From: Clostridia bacterium
GTDB lineage: Bacteria; Bacillota_A; Clostridia; Oscillospirales; CAG-272
DNA: 8,600 nt
Direction of reading: 5' to 3'
NCBI GenBank assembly: GCA_017652965.1
Contig: JAGBZZ010000112.1
Span: 1-8,600, forward strand
Positions 1 through 6,382 of the stretch are shown piece by piece. Made by a program: the position numbers and the translations under genes. Position 1 is the first letter of the stretch; every line of letters starts with the position of its first letter. The notes below the pieces were generated by a model that ran no database searches, was not told the DNA's origin, and saw nothing but the letters and a program-made list of their open reading frames with translations.

Positions 1-613
1 CCTGATCTGGGAGCACGTCAAGGATCCAGGATATATGGATATCTCCCGCTTGATGTTCCGTGATATGCAGGCCCTCCGTGATATAGGGCTGGACGGCACG
101 GTCAACTGTCAGTTCTCGCGTTGTGCCCTGCCGGTCGGCCTGCCGATGTACGGGATGGCGCGTGCGCTTTGGGATAGACGGGCGGACTTTGACGCGGTGG
201 CGGACGAATACTTTACTGCCGAATTCGGGGAGAAGGGCGCCGCCGTGCGTGCGTATCTTGAGGAGCTTACCTCGCTTTTCCATCTCCCCTATATGCGTGC
301 CGAGATGCCCGAGCGCTCGCCCGAGCTGCTAAAGACCTACGATCGCATCCCCGCTGCTATCGCCGCCTTCCGCACGGCAAACCCCGAGCTGCAAACCGAC
401 AGTGCGTGCATGGCCTGGCGCGCCCTTGCCGTCCATGCCGATATTGTCACGATGCTTTCGATGCTCCTTAGCCGCTGTGTGTGCGGGCTTCCGTTTGAGG
501 ATATCGTGGAGTCGATCCGCGCCTACGTCAAGAAGACCGAGCTTTCGGTACAGCCCCGTTTTGACGGCCGAAGCTACGTCCGCCAGATCGTCAACAGATT
601 CCTGCACAAATAA
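1..613 (+). CDS. DUF4838-type protein, C-terminal part (5' end outside window)
   Basis: The frame is open from base 2, the first edge of the window, to a TAA at 611-613, giving 203 C-terminal residues. The methionine at base 35 is internal: 11 family-like residues (starting LIWEHVKDPG) precede it in frame. Visible blocks are a segment around RLMFRDMQALRDIGLDGTVN, then ALPVGLPMYGMARALWD, then DEYFTAEFG, followed by a helical C-terminus. I recognise this arrangement as the end of the DUF4838 family, large proteins of glycan-degrading gut bacteria; to my knowledge some members are now classed as GH163 endo-beta-N-acetylglucosaminidases. The catalytic part lies upstream of the window, so enzymatic activity cannot be assigned, and a GH20-like architecture is also possible. 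A hairpin with a T-run begins three bases after the stop. The gene converges on the minus-strand operon that ends at 947. Confidence 0.72.
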   Translation, partial: LIWEHVKDPGYMDISRLMFRDMQALRDIGLDGTVNCQFSRCALPVGLPMYGMARALWDRRADFDAVADEYFTAEFGEKGAAVRAYLEELTSLFHLPYMRAEMPERSPELLKTYDRIPAAIAAFRTANPELQTDSACMAWRALAVHADIVTMLSMLLSRCVCGLPFEDIVESIRAYVKKTELSVQPRFDGRSYVRQIVNRFLHK

Positions 614-615
614 AA

Positions 616-661
616 AAGCAAAAAGAGGAACTATGCAAAAACATAATTCCTCTTTTTGTTT
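616..661 (+). terminator. Rho-independent terminator after the DUF4838 gene (repeat copy 1)
   Basis: The arms 616-635 and 642-661 pair almost continuously, with one C/A mismatch (631/646) and one G-T pair (618/659), around the six-base loop at 636-641. The run TTTTTGTTT (653-661) forms the 3' side. It starts three bases after the TAA of the DUF4838 gene, the expected place for its terminator. The stem is AT-rich at its base and GAGG-rich in the middle. Confidence 0.7.
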
Positions 662-672
662 GCGTTTATGCC
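618..672. repeat. Palindromic repeat, copy 1
   Basis: This 55-base unit is repeated almost exactly at 877-932. Both run from GCAAAAA through AGAGGAACTATG, a short loop, CATAATTCCTCT, TTTTTGTTTGCG and on to TTATGCC. The differences are one extra A near the left edge, a few loop bases and one T/A change near the right edge. Conservation extends past the stem into the GTTTGCG-TTATGCC tail, which a pure terminator would not require. This suggests a repeated element rather than two independent terminators. Confidence 0.8.
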
Positions 673-876
673 GCGCGCCAGCAAATGCCGTGGCGTGCCG
701 CGTGCCAACGGCACGCGCTGAGGGCGTACGGATTTTGAGCAGAAATCGTCGTTCTCCGACCGAGAGGCGTATTGGTATACGTCGGAGGGAGGAAACGGCG
801 ATAGAAAAGGAAATATAATCAATTGGCAGAAAAGCCGCAGGCTTTTCATCCCTAAAACAAAACAAATTACGAAGAT

Positions 877-932
877 GCAAAAAAGAGGAACTATGCAGAA
901 CCATAATTCCTCTTTTTGTTTGCGATTATGCC
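877..932. repeat. Palindromic repeat, copy 2
   Basis: This is the second copy of the 618-672 unit, in the same orientation and offset by 259 bases. Because each copy is itself a palindrome, the pair acts as both direct and inverted repeats around the 673-876 interior. The interior carries three more stems. Whether the whole 618-932 block is one mobile or dispersed cassette cannot be decided from a single window. Confidence 0.8.
878..920 (-). terminator. Terminator of the minus-strand operon (repeat copy 2)
   Basis: Arms 880-895 and 902-917 pair with a single C/A mismatch around the six-base loop 896-901. Read on the minus strand, the stem is followed by a run of six T. It begins about 30 bases beyond the TAA at 947-949 of the phosphatase-like gene, the last gene of that operon. 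It has a T-run on both strands and so could also act bidirectionally. Confidence 0.65.
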
Positions 933-946
933 AAAATATGTAGCCC

Positions 947-1720
947 TTATACCAGGGAGTGGCCTTCCCACTCAGAATCGGGAGCAAAGCCCATCACCGC
1001 TGCCACCGTGGGGGCAATATCCAAAAGCGACAGCCCCTCGACTACCCTCCCCGCGGCAAACTCCTTACCGAGGAAGAAGAAGGGCACCGTCATATCCTCC
1101 TCGCAGGTACTGCCGTGCGAGCGGTCATGCCCGCCGTGATCGGCCATAATGATAACGGCGTACTCCTCCCCGACGGTCTCGATCACCCGACGGACGTTGT
1201 CAATGGCAATTGAAATGCGGCGCAGATACTCCTCACTCATCCAGCCGTGGTCGTGGCCGCCCTTCTCGTCTGTCTCCACCATGTAAAGAAAGACGAAATC
1301 CGGCTTATCCGTCAAGATCACGCGGAGCGCCTCGTCGGTCAGCACGGTGTCACTGCTTTCCTTCACGTAGGCGTTGATATAGGTCGAAAACTTCAAGGCA
1401 CCGGGCGTGGCAATGTCACGAAGCGGCTCCCAGCCGTAAAACATCGCCGAAACGCCGCCCGCCTGCTTGATCTTCTCAAAAAGACCCTCCACCGGGCGCA
1501 CCTCGGGCACGTAGGTATTGCTGAGAATGCCGTGGCGCTGGGGGGTCACCGAATGGGTCATCGAAAAATGGCACGGAAAGGTGACCGAGGGCACCATCGA
1601 GCGGCCGGAATAGGTGTAGGTGCTGCGCGCCTCCAGCTCGGCAAGGTAGGGATTTTTGCACGCACGGAGGCCGTCCGGGCGCATCCCGTCGATCGAGATC
1701 AGAATAACCTTTCTTTGCAT
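947..1720 (-). CDS. Alkaline-phosphatase superfamily (NPP-type) phosphohydrolase
   Basis: A 257-residue protein of the alkaline phosphatase superfamily, closest in motif pattern to nucleotide pyrophosphatase/phosphodiesterases. Candidate two-metal site residues are D11 in ISIDGMRPD, T47 in VPSVTFPCHF (expected nucleophile), D151 and H156 in TDEKGGHDHG, D194-H195 in MADHGGHDRSHG, and H198 or H202 in the same loop. The chain is much shorter than eukaryotic NPPs and has no signal peptide or membrane segment, so it is probably cytoplasmic. The start follows a GAGG-type ribosome site, 20 bases after the stop of the glycosidase gene. The gene is last in a three-gene operon and is followed by a terminator hairpin. 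One oddity: D151 and H156 are five residues apart, whereas the usual D-x-x-G-H spacing is four. The substrate is unknown; a phosphodiester or phosphomonoester is likely. Confidence 0.85.
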   Translation of the reverse strand: MQRKVILISIDGMRPDGLRACKNPYLAELEARSTYTYSGRSMVPSVTFPCHFSMTHSVTPQRHGILSNTYVPEVRPVEGLFEKIKQAGGVSAMFYGWEPLRDIATPGALKFSTYINAYVKESSDTVLTDEALRVILTDKPDFVFLYMVETDEKGGHDHGWMSEEYLRRISIAIDNVRRVIETVGEEYAVIIMADHGGHDRSHGSTCEEDMTVPFFFLGKEFAAGRVVEGLSLLDIAPTVAAVMGFAPDSEWEGHSLV

Positions 1721-1740
1721 AATGTCGCCTCACTTTTATG

Positions 1741-3252
1741 TTATCCCTCAGAGGGGAACAGGATCCAGGCATAGCTACGGGGGTCCTTCAGCCGTACGTG
1801 AAGGGTATCCCCCTCGGAAGACACCGTGACCTCGGTATCAGAGGCAAGCAGTACCCCCTCGCCGCATCCCGCGGGGCGGGGTACGATATGCGTATCCCGC
1901 TCTGTCCCCTCCCGCAGAAGGATAAGGTGCATAGCCGTCTTATGCCGTGCCATAAAGCCGGTCAGGGCGCATCCGCTCGGCTCTTCGCCGATGGGGGTGA
2001 CGTCGGCCACTGCAAGCTCGCCCCGATAGCGGCGCCACACCGCAAGGATCGCATGAAGCCGCGCGGCCTCCCTCTTTTGCAGTCTTTGCATCTCCATCCA
2101 AAGCAGGGGGTTTGCCACCATCACCGAGGCAAAGAGATAATCGATGCCGTAAAGCTCCGGGCGATACGGGTCGTCCTTTTCGTATTTTTCGGTAAAGCGG
2201 CAGGGGTTCAGCACCTCAAACTGGAATTTGGAGGCGGGGATATACCGACAAAGCAGCCAGAGGTTGCGCAGGGTGGCGTGGGGATAGTAGTTGCCCCAGG
2301 CACTGTAACGGTTCTCGACAAAAAGCGTCCCGTAGGGGGCGGAGGCCAGATAGCCGAGGCGGCGGTTGGCCGTCACGTCCAGCTCTACCGTTACCCCCTC
2401 GCCAAGCGCCGGGATCGCACCGAAGAATTCCTCGGCGCGGCGGCACTGCGACAGGGTGTCAAGATGCATCATATCCAGCTTGAAATAGCGAAAGCCCCAC
2501 TCACGGTGTGCGCGGCCAAGGATCGCAAGATCCCTCTCGAAATACTCAAAATCGTTGGCACTGTGCGGGGCAAACCACAGCCCCGTCTCCACCCCACGCT
2601 CTCGGGCATATGGGGTGATCGCCTCGATCCCATGCGGGAAGGCGGCCTCGTCCACCTCCCAGAACTCCCCGGGAAAGATATGGCGCCTCTCCTCGTCATA
2701 GACGGTGGGGGCGTTTTTCTGCCAGCCGTCATCCACCTGCACGGCATCCACTAAAAGCTGTGCCGCACAGTCGATCTCTCTGCGCACAAACTCCTCGGTA
2801 ACCACCTCGCGGCCGCCGCGCTCTCCCCAGGTGTTGGACATACACACAAGGGCGTGCGGCCGATACAGGGTGCGGTACCAGGTGCGGCACAAAAGCGCCT
2901 CCTCACCAAAGGCCGAGACACCGCGGATCACGGGGTATCCCCCGCACGTGATGGAAAGCACCCCGCCGTCAAGCGACAGGGAGGGCAGGATCATGTCGGG
3001 GGTGGGGACAATATAGACGGTGCTTTGCCCGTCCGCAGGGCAGGTAAGGAAAAAGAGATGCCCCGCAGTCGGCTTAAGGCTACCCCGATAGACGTAATCG
3101 GTCGCCGTGGTAAGCGGCGTATCGTGCCCGTCGGTGGCTGCAAAAAATCTGACAGCCGTCAGCTTAGCGGCAGAAAAACGCCGACCGACCGTCTCGGTAT
3201 ACACCCCGTCCTGCGGGGTGACGGTACTGAAACCAAAAGGATCCCGCTTCAT
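1741..3252 (-). CDS. GH36-like clan GH-D glycosidase (alpha-galactosidase-like)
   Basis: A 503-residue protein. I chose ATG 3252 because GGAGGG lies just upstream; the frame extends to an ATG at 3333, but that would overlap the upstream gene and adds unrelated low-complexity sequence. An N-terminal beta domain (about 1-120) is followed by a TIM barrel (about 130-410) and a beta C-terminus. Barrel signatures are SNTWGERGG (139-147), VQVDDGW (171-177), GLWFAP (224-229) and YFKLD (256-260). D260 fits the clan GH-D nucleophile. The usual cysteine-containing acid/base segment of GH36 is absent. In its place are VELDVTANRRLG (289-300) and FVENRYSAWGNYYP (311-324), which I recall from a distinct melibiase-annotated family. 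There is no signal peptide, so it probably works inside the cell on imported oligosaccharides. It is the middle gene of the operon, 13 bases after the MmgE/PrpD stop. Sugar specificity is not assignable. Confidence 0.8.
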   Translation of the reverse strand: MKRDPFGFSTVTPQDGVYTETVGRRFSAAKLTAVRFFAATDGHDTPLTTATDYVYRGSLKPTAGHLFFLTCPADGQSTVYIVPTPDMILPSLSLDGGVLSITCGGYPVIRGVSAFGEEALLCRTWYRTLYRPHALVCMSNTWGERGGREVVTEEFVRREIDCAAQLLVDAVQVDDGWQKNAPTVYDEERRHIFPGEFWEVDEAAFPHGIEAITPYARERGVETGLWFAPHSANDFEYFERDLAILGRAHREWGFRYFKLDMMHLDTLSQCRRAEEFFGAIPALGEGVTVELDVTANRRLGYLASAPYGTLFVENRYSAWGNYYPHATLRNLWLLCRYIPASKFQFEVLNPCRFTEKYEKDDPYRPELYGIDYLFASVMVANPLLWMEMQRLQKREAARLHAILAVWRRYRGELAVADVTPIGEEPSGCALTGFMARHKTAMHLILLREGTERDTHIVPRPAGCGEGVLLASDTEVTVSSEGDTLHVRLKDPRSYAWILFPSEG

Positions 3253-3265
3253 AGCCTTCCCTCCT

Positions 3266-4600
3266 TCAGCGCAGGGGCATACTGCCGTTGACAAGATCCA
3301 CAAGCGTGCAGACGCGCACCTCCTCGTCCCCAAGGATCACGGCGAGGATGGCCTCCCGGGCCGTCCTGCCAAGCAGGGGGGCTGTCATCCTGTGGAACTT
3401 ATCGGCAAGCCAGGCCGTGCCGATCCCCTCGTGCGCCTCTCCGCGCGGCTCGCAATCCGGGGAGGTAAAGCGCCGCCCGTCCTTGGTGAGGATCTCTGCA
3501 CGGCAGATCCGGTGGGCGGGAAACCTCCTGTCGATCTCGGGGTCTACCGCAAAGGAAAGCCGCTTCATCATGGCAAGCACCGCCATGTCGCCAAAGGCCT
3601 CGGGCAGTACCCTGTCGATCCCGAAATCCCCATGCACGATGGCCGTGGCGACCGGGTAGGCAATGTTATACTGCGCTTCATCGGCCGAGGTAGGCTCGAT
3701 CTTTGAAAGCAGGGTCGCCCTCTCGAAGGTCTCGATCACGACCTTCTCCACCTCGTCGGCCTTAAGGCCGTTTTGCCGCATGATATGCACGCAGGCATCG
3801 ATAGCGGGATGCGCCCAGCGGCAGCAGGGATAGGGCTTGAAGTAAAGCCCCATAATGGCATAGTCCTCGCCAAGGCCGTCTAAGTGATGCGAAAACTCCT
3901 CGGCCTCAAGGATATTCTTGTTGCCGGTAAAGCCGCACTCATGCTCGGAAAGCGCCAGCGCCCCGATCATCACGCCGAAGGGGACGCCGTCCTTGTTCAT
4001 GGAGGGATACTCCACACTGCGGATGCCCGGCACCAGGGGGGCGTTGAACTCGGCGATCGAGAGGACGTTATTGAGTGCCTCTTTGCTATATCCCCGCATC
4101 CTGCCTACGCCCGCGGCCACGCCGATGGCGCCAAAGGTACCGCTGGAATGGGCAAACCTATAGTAGTCCATCAGCGCCGCGCCCATGCGCACGGTGGCAT
4201 CGTAGGAGACCACCATCGCCGCCAAAAGCTCCCGAAGGGTGAGGTCACGCGCGTAGGCCTCGGCCAGAAGCGCCCCGATAAAGGAGGTGCCGGGGTGGGC
4301 GCGGGTCAGGTTGTGCCCGTCGTCTATATCATAGGCGTTGGAGGAATGCCCCATCGCCGTAGCCGCACCGAGAAAGCCGAAGCGCTTTCGGCTTCCGACC
4401 ACGGCGACCTCCCCCGTGCCGAACATGGCCTCGGCCGAGGCAAGCCCCACACGGAACTGCTCGCTCATGCTACCCGAGATCAAGGCGCCCATAAGATCGA
4501 TAAGACACCCGCGCGCGCGCTCACGGACGGCGGGGGGAAGCTGATCCCATTCCGTACCGAGAATATAGTCCTCCAGCCGATAGGTCGTCGTGTATTTCAT
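3266..4600 (-). CDS. MmgE/PrpD family protein
   Basis: A 444-residue protein, full length for the MmgE/PrpD family (2-methylcitrate dehydratase, cis-aconitate decarboxylase, iminodisuccinate epimerase). Family signatures are NAYDIDDGHNLTRAHPG (88-104) with D91, D94, H96 and H102; HSSGTFGAIG (151-160); YPSMNKDGVPFG (198-209) with K203; KPYPCCRWAHPAID (255-268); and QYNIAYPVA (310-318). D94, H102, H151, K203 and a tyrosine in 310-315 roughly match the active-site set described for cis-aconitate decarboxylase, but I aligned them only by eye. ATG 4600 is preferred over the longer start at 4699, which lies upstream of the promoter. An AAAGGA-type site precedes 4600. This is the first gene of the operon with the glycosidase and phosphohydrolase. 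No other methylcitrate-cycle gene is present, so 2-methylcitrate is unlikely to be the substrate. It probably dehydrates, decarboxylates or epimerises a sugar-derived or dicarboxylic acid. Confidence 0.88.
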   Translation of the reverse strand: MKYTTTYRLEDYILGTEWDQLPPAVRERARGCLIDLMGALISGSMSEQFRVGLASAEAMFGTGEVAVVGSRKRFGFLGAATAMGHSSNAYDIDDGHNLTRAHPGTSFIGALLAEAYARDLTLRELLAAMVVSYDATVRMGAALMDYYRFAHSSGTFGAIGVAAGVGRMRGYSKEALNNVLSIAEFNAPLVPGIRSVEYPSMNKDGVPFGVMIGALALSEHECGFTGNKNILEAEEFSHHLDGLGEDYAIMGLYFKPYPCCRWAHPAIDACVHIMRQNGLKADEVEKVVIETFERATLLSKIEPTSADEAQYNIAYPVATAIVHGDFGIDRVLPEAFGDMAVLAMMKRLSFAVDPEIDRRFPAHRICRAEILTKDGRRFTSPDCEPRGEAHEGIGTAWLADKFHRMTAPLLGRTAREAILAVILGDEEVRVCTLVDLVNGSMPLR

Positions 4601-4631
4601 AGCGGATACCGTCCTTTTCTCTGATACCGCT

Positions 4632-4660
4632 ATTATAACACAGTCTGCACGGAAAATCAA
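4632..4660 (-). promoter_or_regulatory. Sigma-A promoter of the MmgE/PrpD operon
   Basis: On the minus strand, TTGATT (4655-4660) and TATAAT (4632-4637) are separated by exactly 17 bases. TGT directly before the -10 also gives an extended -10. Transcription should start near 4625, leaving a 5' leader of about 25 bases before ATG 4600. Confidence 0.85.
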
Positions 4661-4705
4661 TGCGACGGGAAAAAAGAGAGCCGACGGCAAAAGCCGCAAA
4701 GTCTA

Positions 4706-4734
4706 TTGACTTCCACCCGGATATGATATATAAT
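4706..4734 (+). promoter_or_regulatory. Sigma-A promoter of gldA
   Basis: TTGACT (4706-4711) and TATAAT (4729-4734) are 17 bases apart, close to the consensus. The expected start is near 4741, about 30 bases before the ATG, with an AAGGAG ribosome site at 4758-4763. The quality of both promoter and ribosome site predicts strong expression of gldA. Confidence 0.88.
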
Positions 4735-4750
4735 ATTTTTGAAAAAATAT
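4733..4750. promoter_or_regulatory. AT-rich palindrome across the gldA transcription start
   Basis: ATATTTTT (4733-4740) and its exact complement AAAAATAT (4743-4750) flank a two-base centre. The palindrome overlaps the last bases of the -10 box and the predicted start site, a typical position for a repressor operator. AT-rich sequence makes a chance palindrome more likely, and no regulator gene is visible in the window. Confidence 0.35.
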
Positions 4751-4770
4751 AACACGCAAGGAGAAAGACT

Positions 4771-5868
4771 ATGGCAAAAATTCTGATCTGCCCGAACAAG
4801 TACGTTCAGGGCGCCGGCGAGATGGCTAAGATCGCCGATTATGCAAAGGCATACGGCAAAAAGGCCCTCGTCGTGATTACCGCCTCCGGCTACAAGCGGA
4901 TCGGTGCGACCCTGGAGGCAAGCTTTGGTGCCGGTGAGGTCTCGGCGGTGTACGACTACTTCAACGGTGAATGCTCCTGGAACGAGATCAACAGACTCAT
5001 CGCAGTGATGAAGGAAAACGGCTGCGACATGGTGATCGGTATCGGCGGCGGTAAGATCCTGGATACCTCCAAGGCTGTTGCCCACGCCTGCAAGACCCCT
5101 GTGATCATCTGCCCCACCATCGCCTCTACCGATGCCCCCTGCTCTGCCCTTTCGGTGGTGTACACCGACGAGGGTGTGTTTGAGGAGTATCACTGGCTTC
5201 CCGCTAACCCCAACATGGTGCTGATGGATACCGAGATCATTGCCAAGTCGCCCGCCCGCCTGACCGTGGCCGGCATCGGTGATGCCCTGGCGACCTTCTA
5301 TGAGGCAAGAGCCACCAAGAGAAAGGATGCCGGTACCTGCGCCGGCGGCAAGGTGACCTGCGCGGCTATGGCGCTGGCCGAGCTTTGCCTCAATACCCTT
5401 CTTGAGGAGGGCGTCAAGGCGAAGCTGGCACTGGAAAGCGGTGCCTGCACCGAGGCTGTCGAAAAGGTCATTGAGGCCAACACCCTGCTTTCGGGCATCG
5501 GCTTTGAGTCGGGCGGTCTTGCCGCGGCTCACGCCATCCACAACGGTCTGACCGTTCTGCCCGAGTGCCATCATATGTACCACGGCGAGAAGGTTGCCTT
5601 CGGCGTTCTCACCCAGCTGATGCTGGAGAACGTGTCGACCGAGGACCTTGACGAGATCGTCGGCTTCTGCATCGAGGTCGGCCTCCCGGTTACCCTTGGT
5701 GAGCTTGGCGTTGCCGAGGTGACCGACGAAAAGCTGATGGCGGTTGCCAAGGCGGCCACCGTCCCGGGTGAGACCATCCACAACATGCCCTTTGAGATCA
5801 CCGCCGAAAAGGTCGTGGCAGCCATGAAGGCCGCCGATGCCTACGGCAAGTATATGCTTTCTATGTAA
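4771..5868 (+). CDS. gldA: Glycerol dehydrogenase (NAD-dependent)
   Basis: A 365-residue member of the iron/zinc polyol dehydrogenase superfamily, full length for glycerol dehydrogenase, which oxidises glycerol to dihydroxyacetone with NAD. It may run in reverse in fermenters. The nucleotide-binding motif GIGGGKILDTSKA is at 90-102, and the cofactor loop PTIASTDAPCSALSVVYT is at 115-132. The expected zinc ligands are D171 (GIGDAL), H254 (AAHAIHNG) and H271 (YHGEKVAFG), matching the spacing of the Bacillus enzyme. ATG 4771 has AAGGAG seven bases upstream. The gene is monocistronic, with its own consensus promoter and a strong terminator, and is divergent from the MmgE/PrpD operon. No dihydroxyacetone kinase or glycerol facilitator is visible, so the physiological substrate could be another vicinal diol or hydroxy-ketone. 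Confidence 0.93.
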   Translation: MAKILICPNKYVQGAGEMAKIADYAKAYGKKALVVITASGYKRIGATLEASFGAGEVSAVYDYFNGECSWNEINRLIAVMKENGCDMVIGIGGGKILDTSKAVAHACKTPVIICPTIASTDAPCSALSVVYTDEGVFEEYHWLPANPNMVLMDTEIIAKSPARLTVAGIGDALATFYEARATKRKDAGTCAGGKVTCAAMALAELCLNTLLEEGVKAKLALESGACTEAVEKVIEANTLLSGIGFESGGLAAAHAIHNGLTVLPECHHMYHGEKVAFGVLTQLMLENVSTEDLDEIVGFCIEVGLPVTLGELGVAEVTDEKLMAVAKAATVPGETIHNMPFEITAEKVVAAMKAADAYGKYMLSM

Positions 5869-5877
5869 GGAAGGGCG

Positions 5878-5918
5878 AAGGGGAGATGCACTGCGGCTTG
5901 CGGTGCATCTCCCTTTTT
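5878..5918 (+). terminator. Rho-independent terminator of gldA
   Basis: A perfect 11-bp stem, GGGAGATGCAC (5881-5891) with GTGCATCTCCC (5903-5913), is followed by TTTTT (5914-5918). The stem can extend by a G-T pair and two A-T pairs at its base. It begins about ten bases after the gldA stop. Confidence 0.92.
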
Positions 5919-5954
5919 CATGCCTTCCCACCTCCCGAAGGGCGGGGCGCACTC

Positions 5955-5983
5955 TTGACGGGGGCGTGACAAGGTGCTATAAT
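5955..5983 (+). promoter_or_regulatory. Sigma-A promoter of the orphan/AKR/Fe-ADH operon
   Basis: TTGACG (5955-5960) and TATAAT (5978-5983) have a 17-base spacer. A second TATAAT lies at 6004-6009 and shares the 8-base string CTATAATA with the first, 26 bases downstream. The second has no acceptable -35 box at 16-18 bases. The gldA terminator just upstream separates this unit from gldA. The leader is about 50 bases. Confidence 0.82.
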
Positions 5984-6038
5984 AGGATCCATAGACAAAA
6001 TACTATAATACCGTCGGTCAAAAGGGGGAGACAGCAAC

Positions 6039-6341
6039 ATGATAACCTTACAGGATCTTGAGCGCATTGTGCCAGATCTTATCGCACAGCTGGAGAAGAT
6101 CCACCGGGATATGAGCAGATACAAAAAGCTGAATACCGATTTTCGCGGCATCACCCTGATGCGCGAGATCGAGGCCAAGATCCGCCAGATCCAAAAGGTG
6201 CATACAGCCTACCGCAATACCCCCTCCTACCGAACCAAGGATTTTTCCAACTGGGTAAGGATTCAGGAGCAGTACATTGCGGAGTGCCGGCGGATCTATG
6301 GCCGCATCAAGGAATACGAGAGCGTTAGCGGCTATTCGTAA
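6039..6341 (+). CDS. Hypothetical 100-residue helical protein
   Basis: I do not recognise a family. The start is well supported: GGGGGAG (6024-6030) sits eight bases before ATG 6039, and a consensus promoter lies 5' of it. The product is rich in charged residues and almost wholly helical in appearance. It has heptad-like hydrophobic spacing in residues 3-25 (LQDLERIVPDLIAQLEKI) and again around 37-55, suggesting two coiled-coil helices. The C-terminal part is rich in aromatic residues (YRNTPSYRTKDFSNWV, 58-73). It has one cysteine, no signal peptide, no membrane segment and no metal motif. It is probably cytoplasmic. It is the first gene of a unit continuing 41 bases later into the Fe-S aldo/keto reductase, so a partner or accessory role there is possible but unproven. 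Confidence 0.75.
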   Translation: MITLQDLERIVPDLIAQLEKIHRDMSRYKKLNTDFRGITLMREIEAKIRQIQKVHTAYRNTPSYRTKDFSNWVRIQEQYIAECRRIYGRIKEYESVSGYS

Positions 6342-6382
6342 GGGCCTGCAGGACCAAAGAAATTTCGGTAAGGAGAAGAGCT

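Larger units (their letters stand above)
614..946. other. Gene-free spacer with five hairpins and a duplicated palindrome
   Basis: This 333-base spacer lies between convergent genes and I see no credible gene in it. It contains, in order: palindrome copy 1 (616-661); a perfect 8-bp stem at 699-706/710-717 with an AAC loop; a 7-bp stem at 754-760/781-787 enclosing a weaker GTAT/ATAC stem; a perfect 8-bp stem at 829-836/840-847 with a GCA loop; and palindrome copy 2 (880-917). Open frames crossing it simply translate the repeats. The density of perfect stems suggests a dispersed structured repeat or a non-coding RNA-like cassette rather than random spacer. The outer two elements also look like terminators. 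Confidence 0.6.

Noticed and set aside
814..819. TATAAT in the hairpin-rich spacer
   Set aside because: There is no acceptable -35 box at 16-18 bases and no gene follows.
631..987. Minus-strand open frame of 118 codons across the repeat block
   Set aside because: It translates both palindromic repeats and the interior stems, has no ribosome site, and overlaps the end of the phosphatase gene and its terminator. A longer frame at 329-904 has the same problem.
1738..2754. Plus-strand open frame of 338 codons
   Set aside because: It is antisense to the GH-D glycosidase, whose motifs, start site and operon fit are clear. The translated protein shows no family motif.
3253..3333. Upstream start of the glycosidase at 3333
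   Set aside because: It would overlap the MmgE/PrpD gene by 68 bases and adds 27 non-conserved residues. ATG 3252 has GGAGGG directly upstream.
4605..4629. GATACCG direct repeat (4605-4611 and 4623-4629) in the MmgE/PrpD leader
   Set aside because: It is only seven bases long and not palindromic, so too weak to call an operator.
4601..4699. Upstream start of the MmgE/PrpD gene at 4699
   Set aside because: The extra 33 codons contain the promoter, so they lie outside the transcript. The family N-terminus begins at the methionine at 4600.
4657..5952. Minus-strand open frame of 431 codons
   Set aside because: It is antisense to gldA, which has complete motifs, promoter, ribosome site and terminator. 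The frame is His/Gly-rich, as expected of a shadow.
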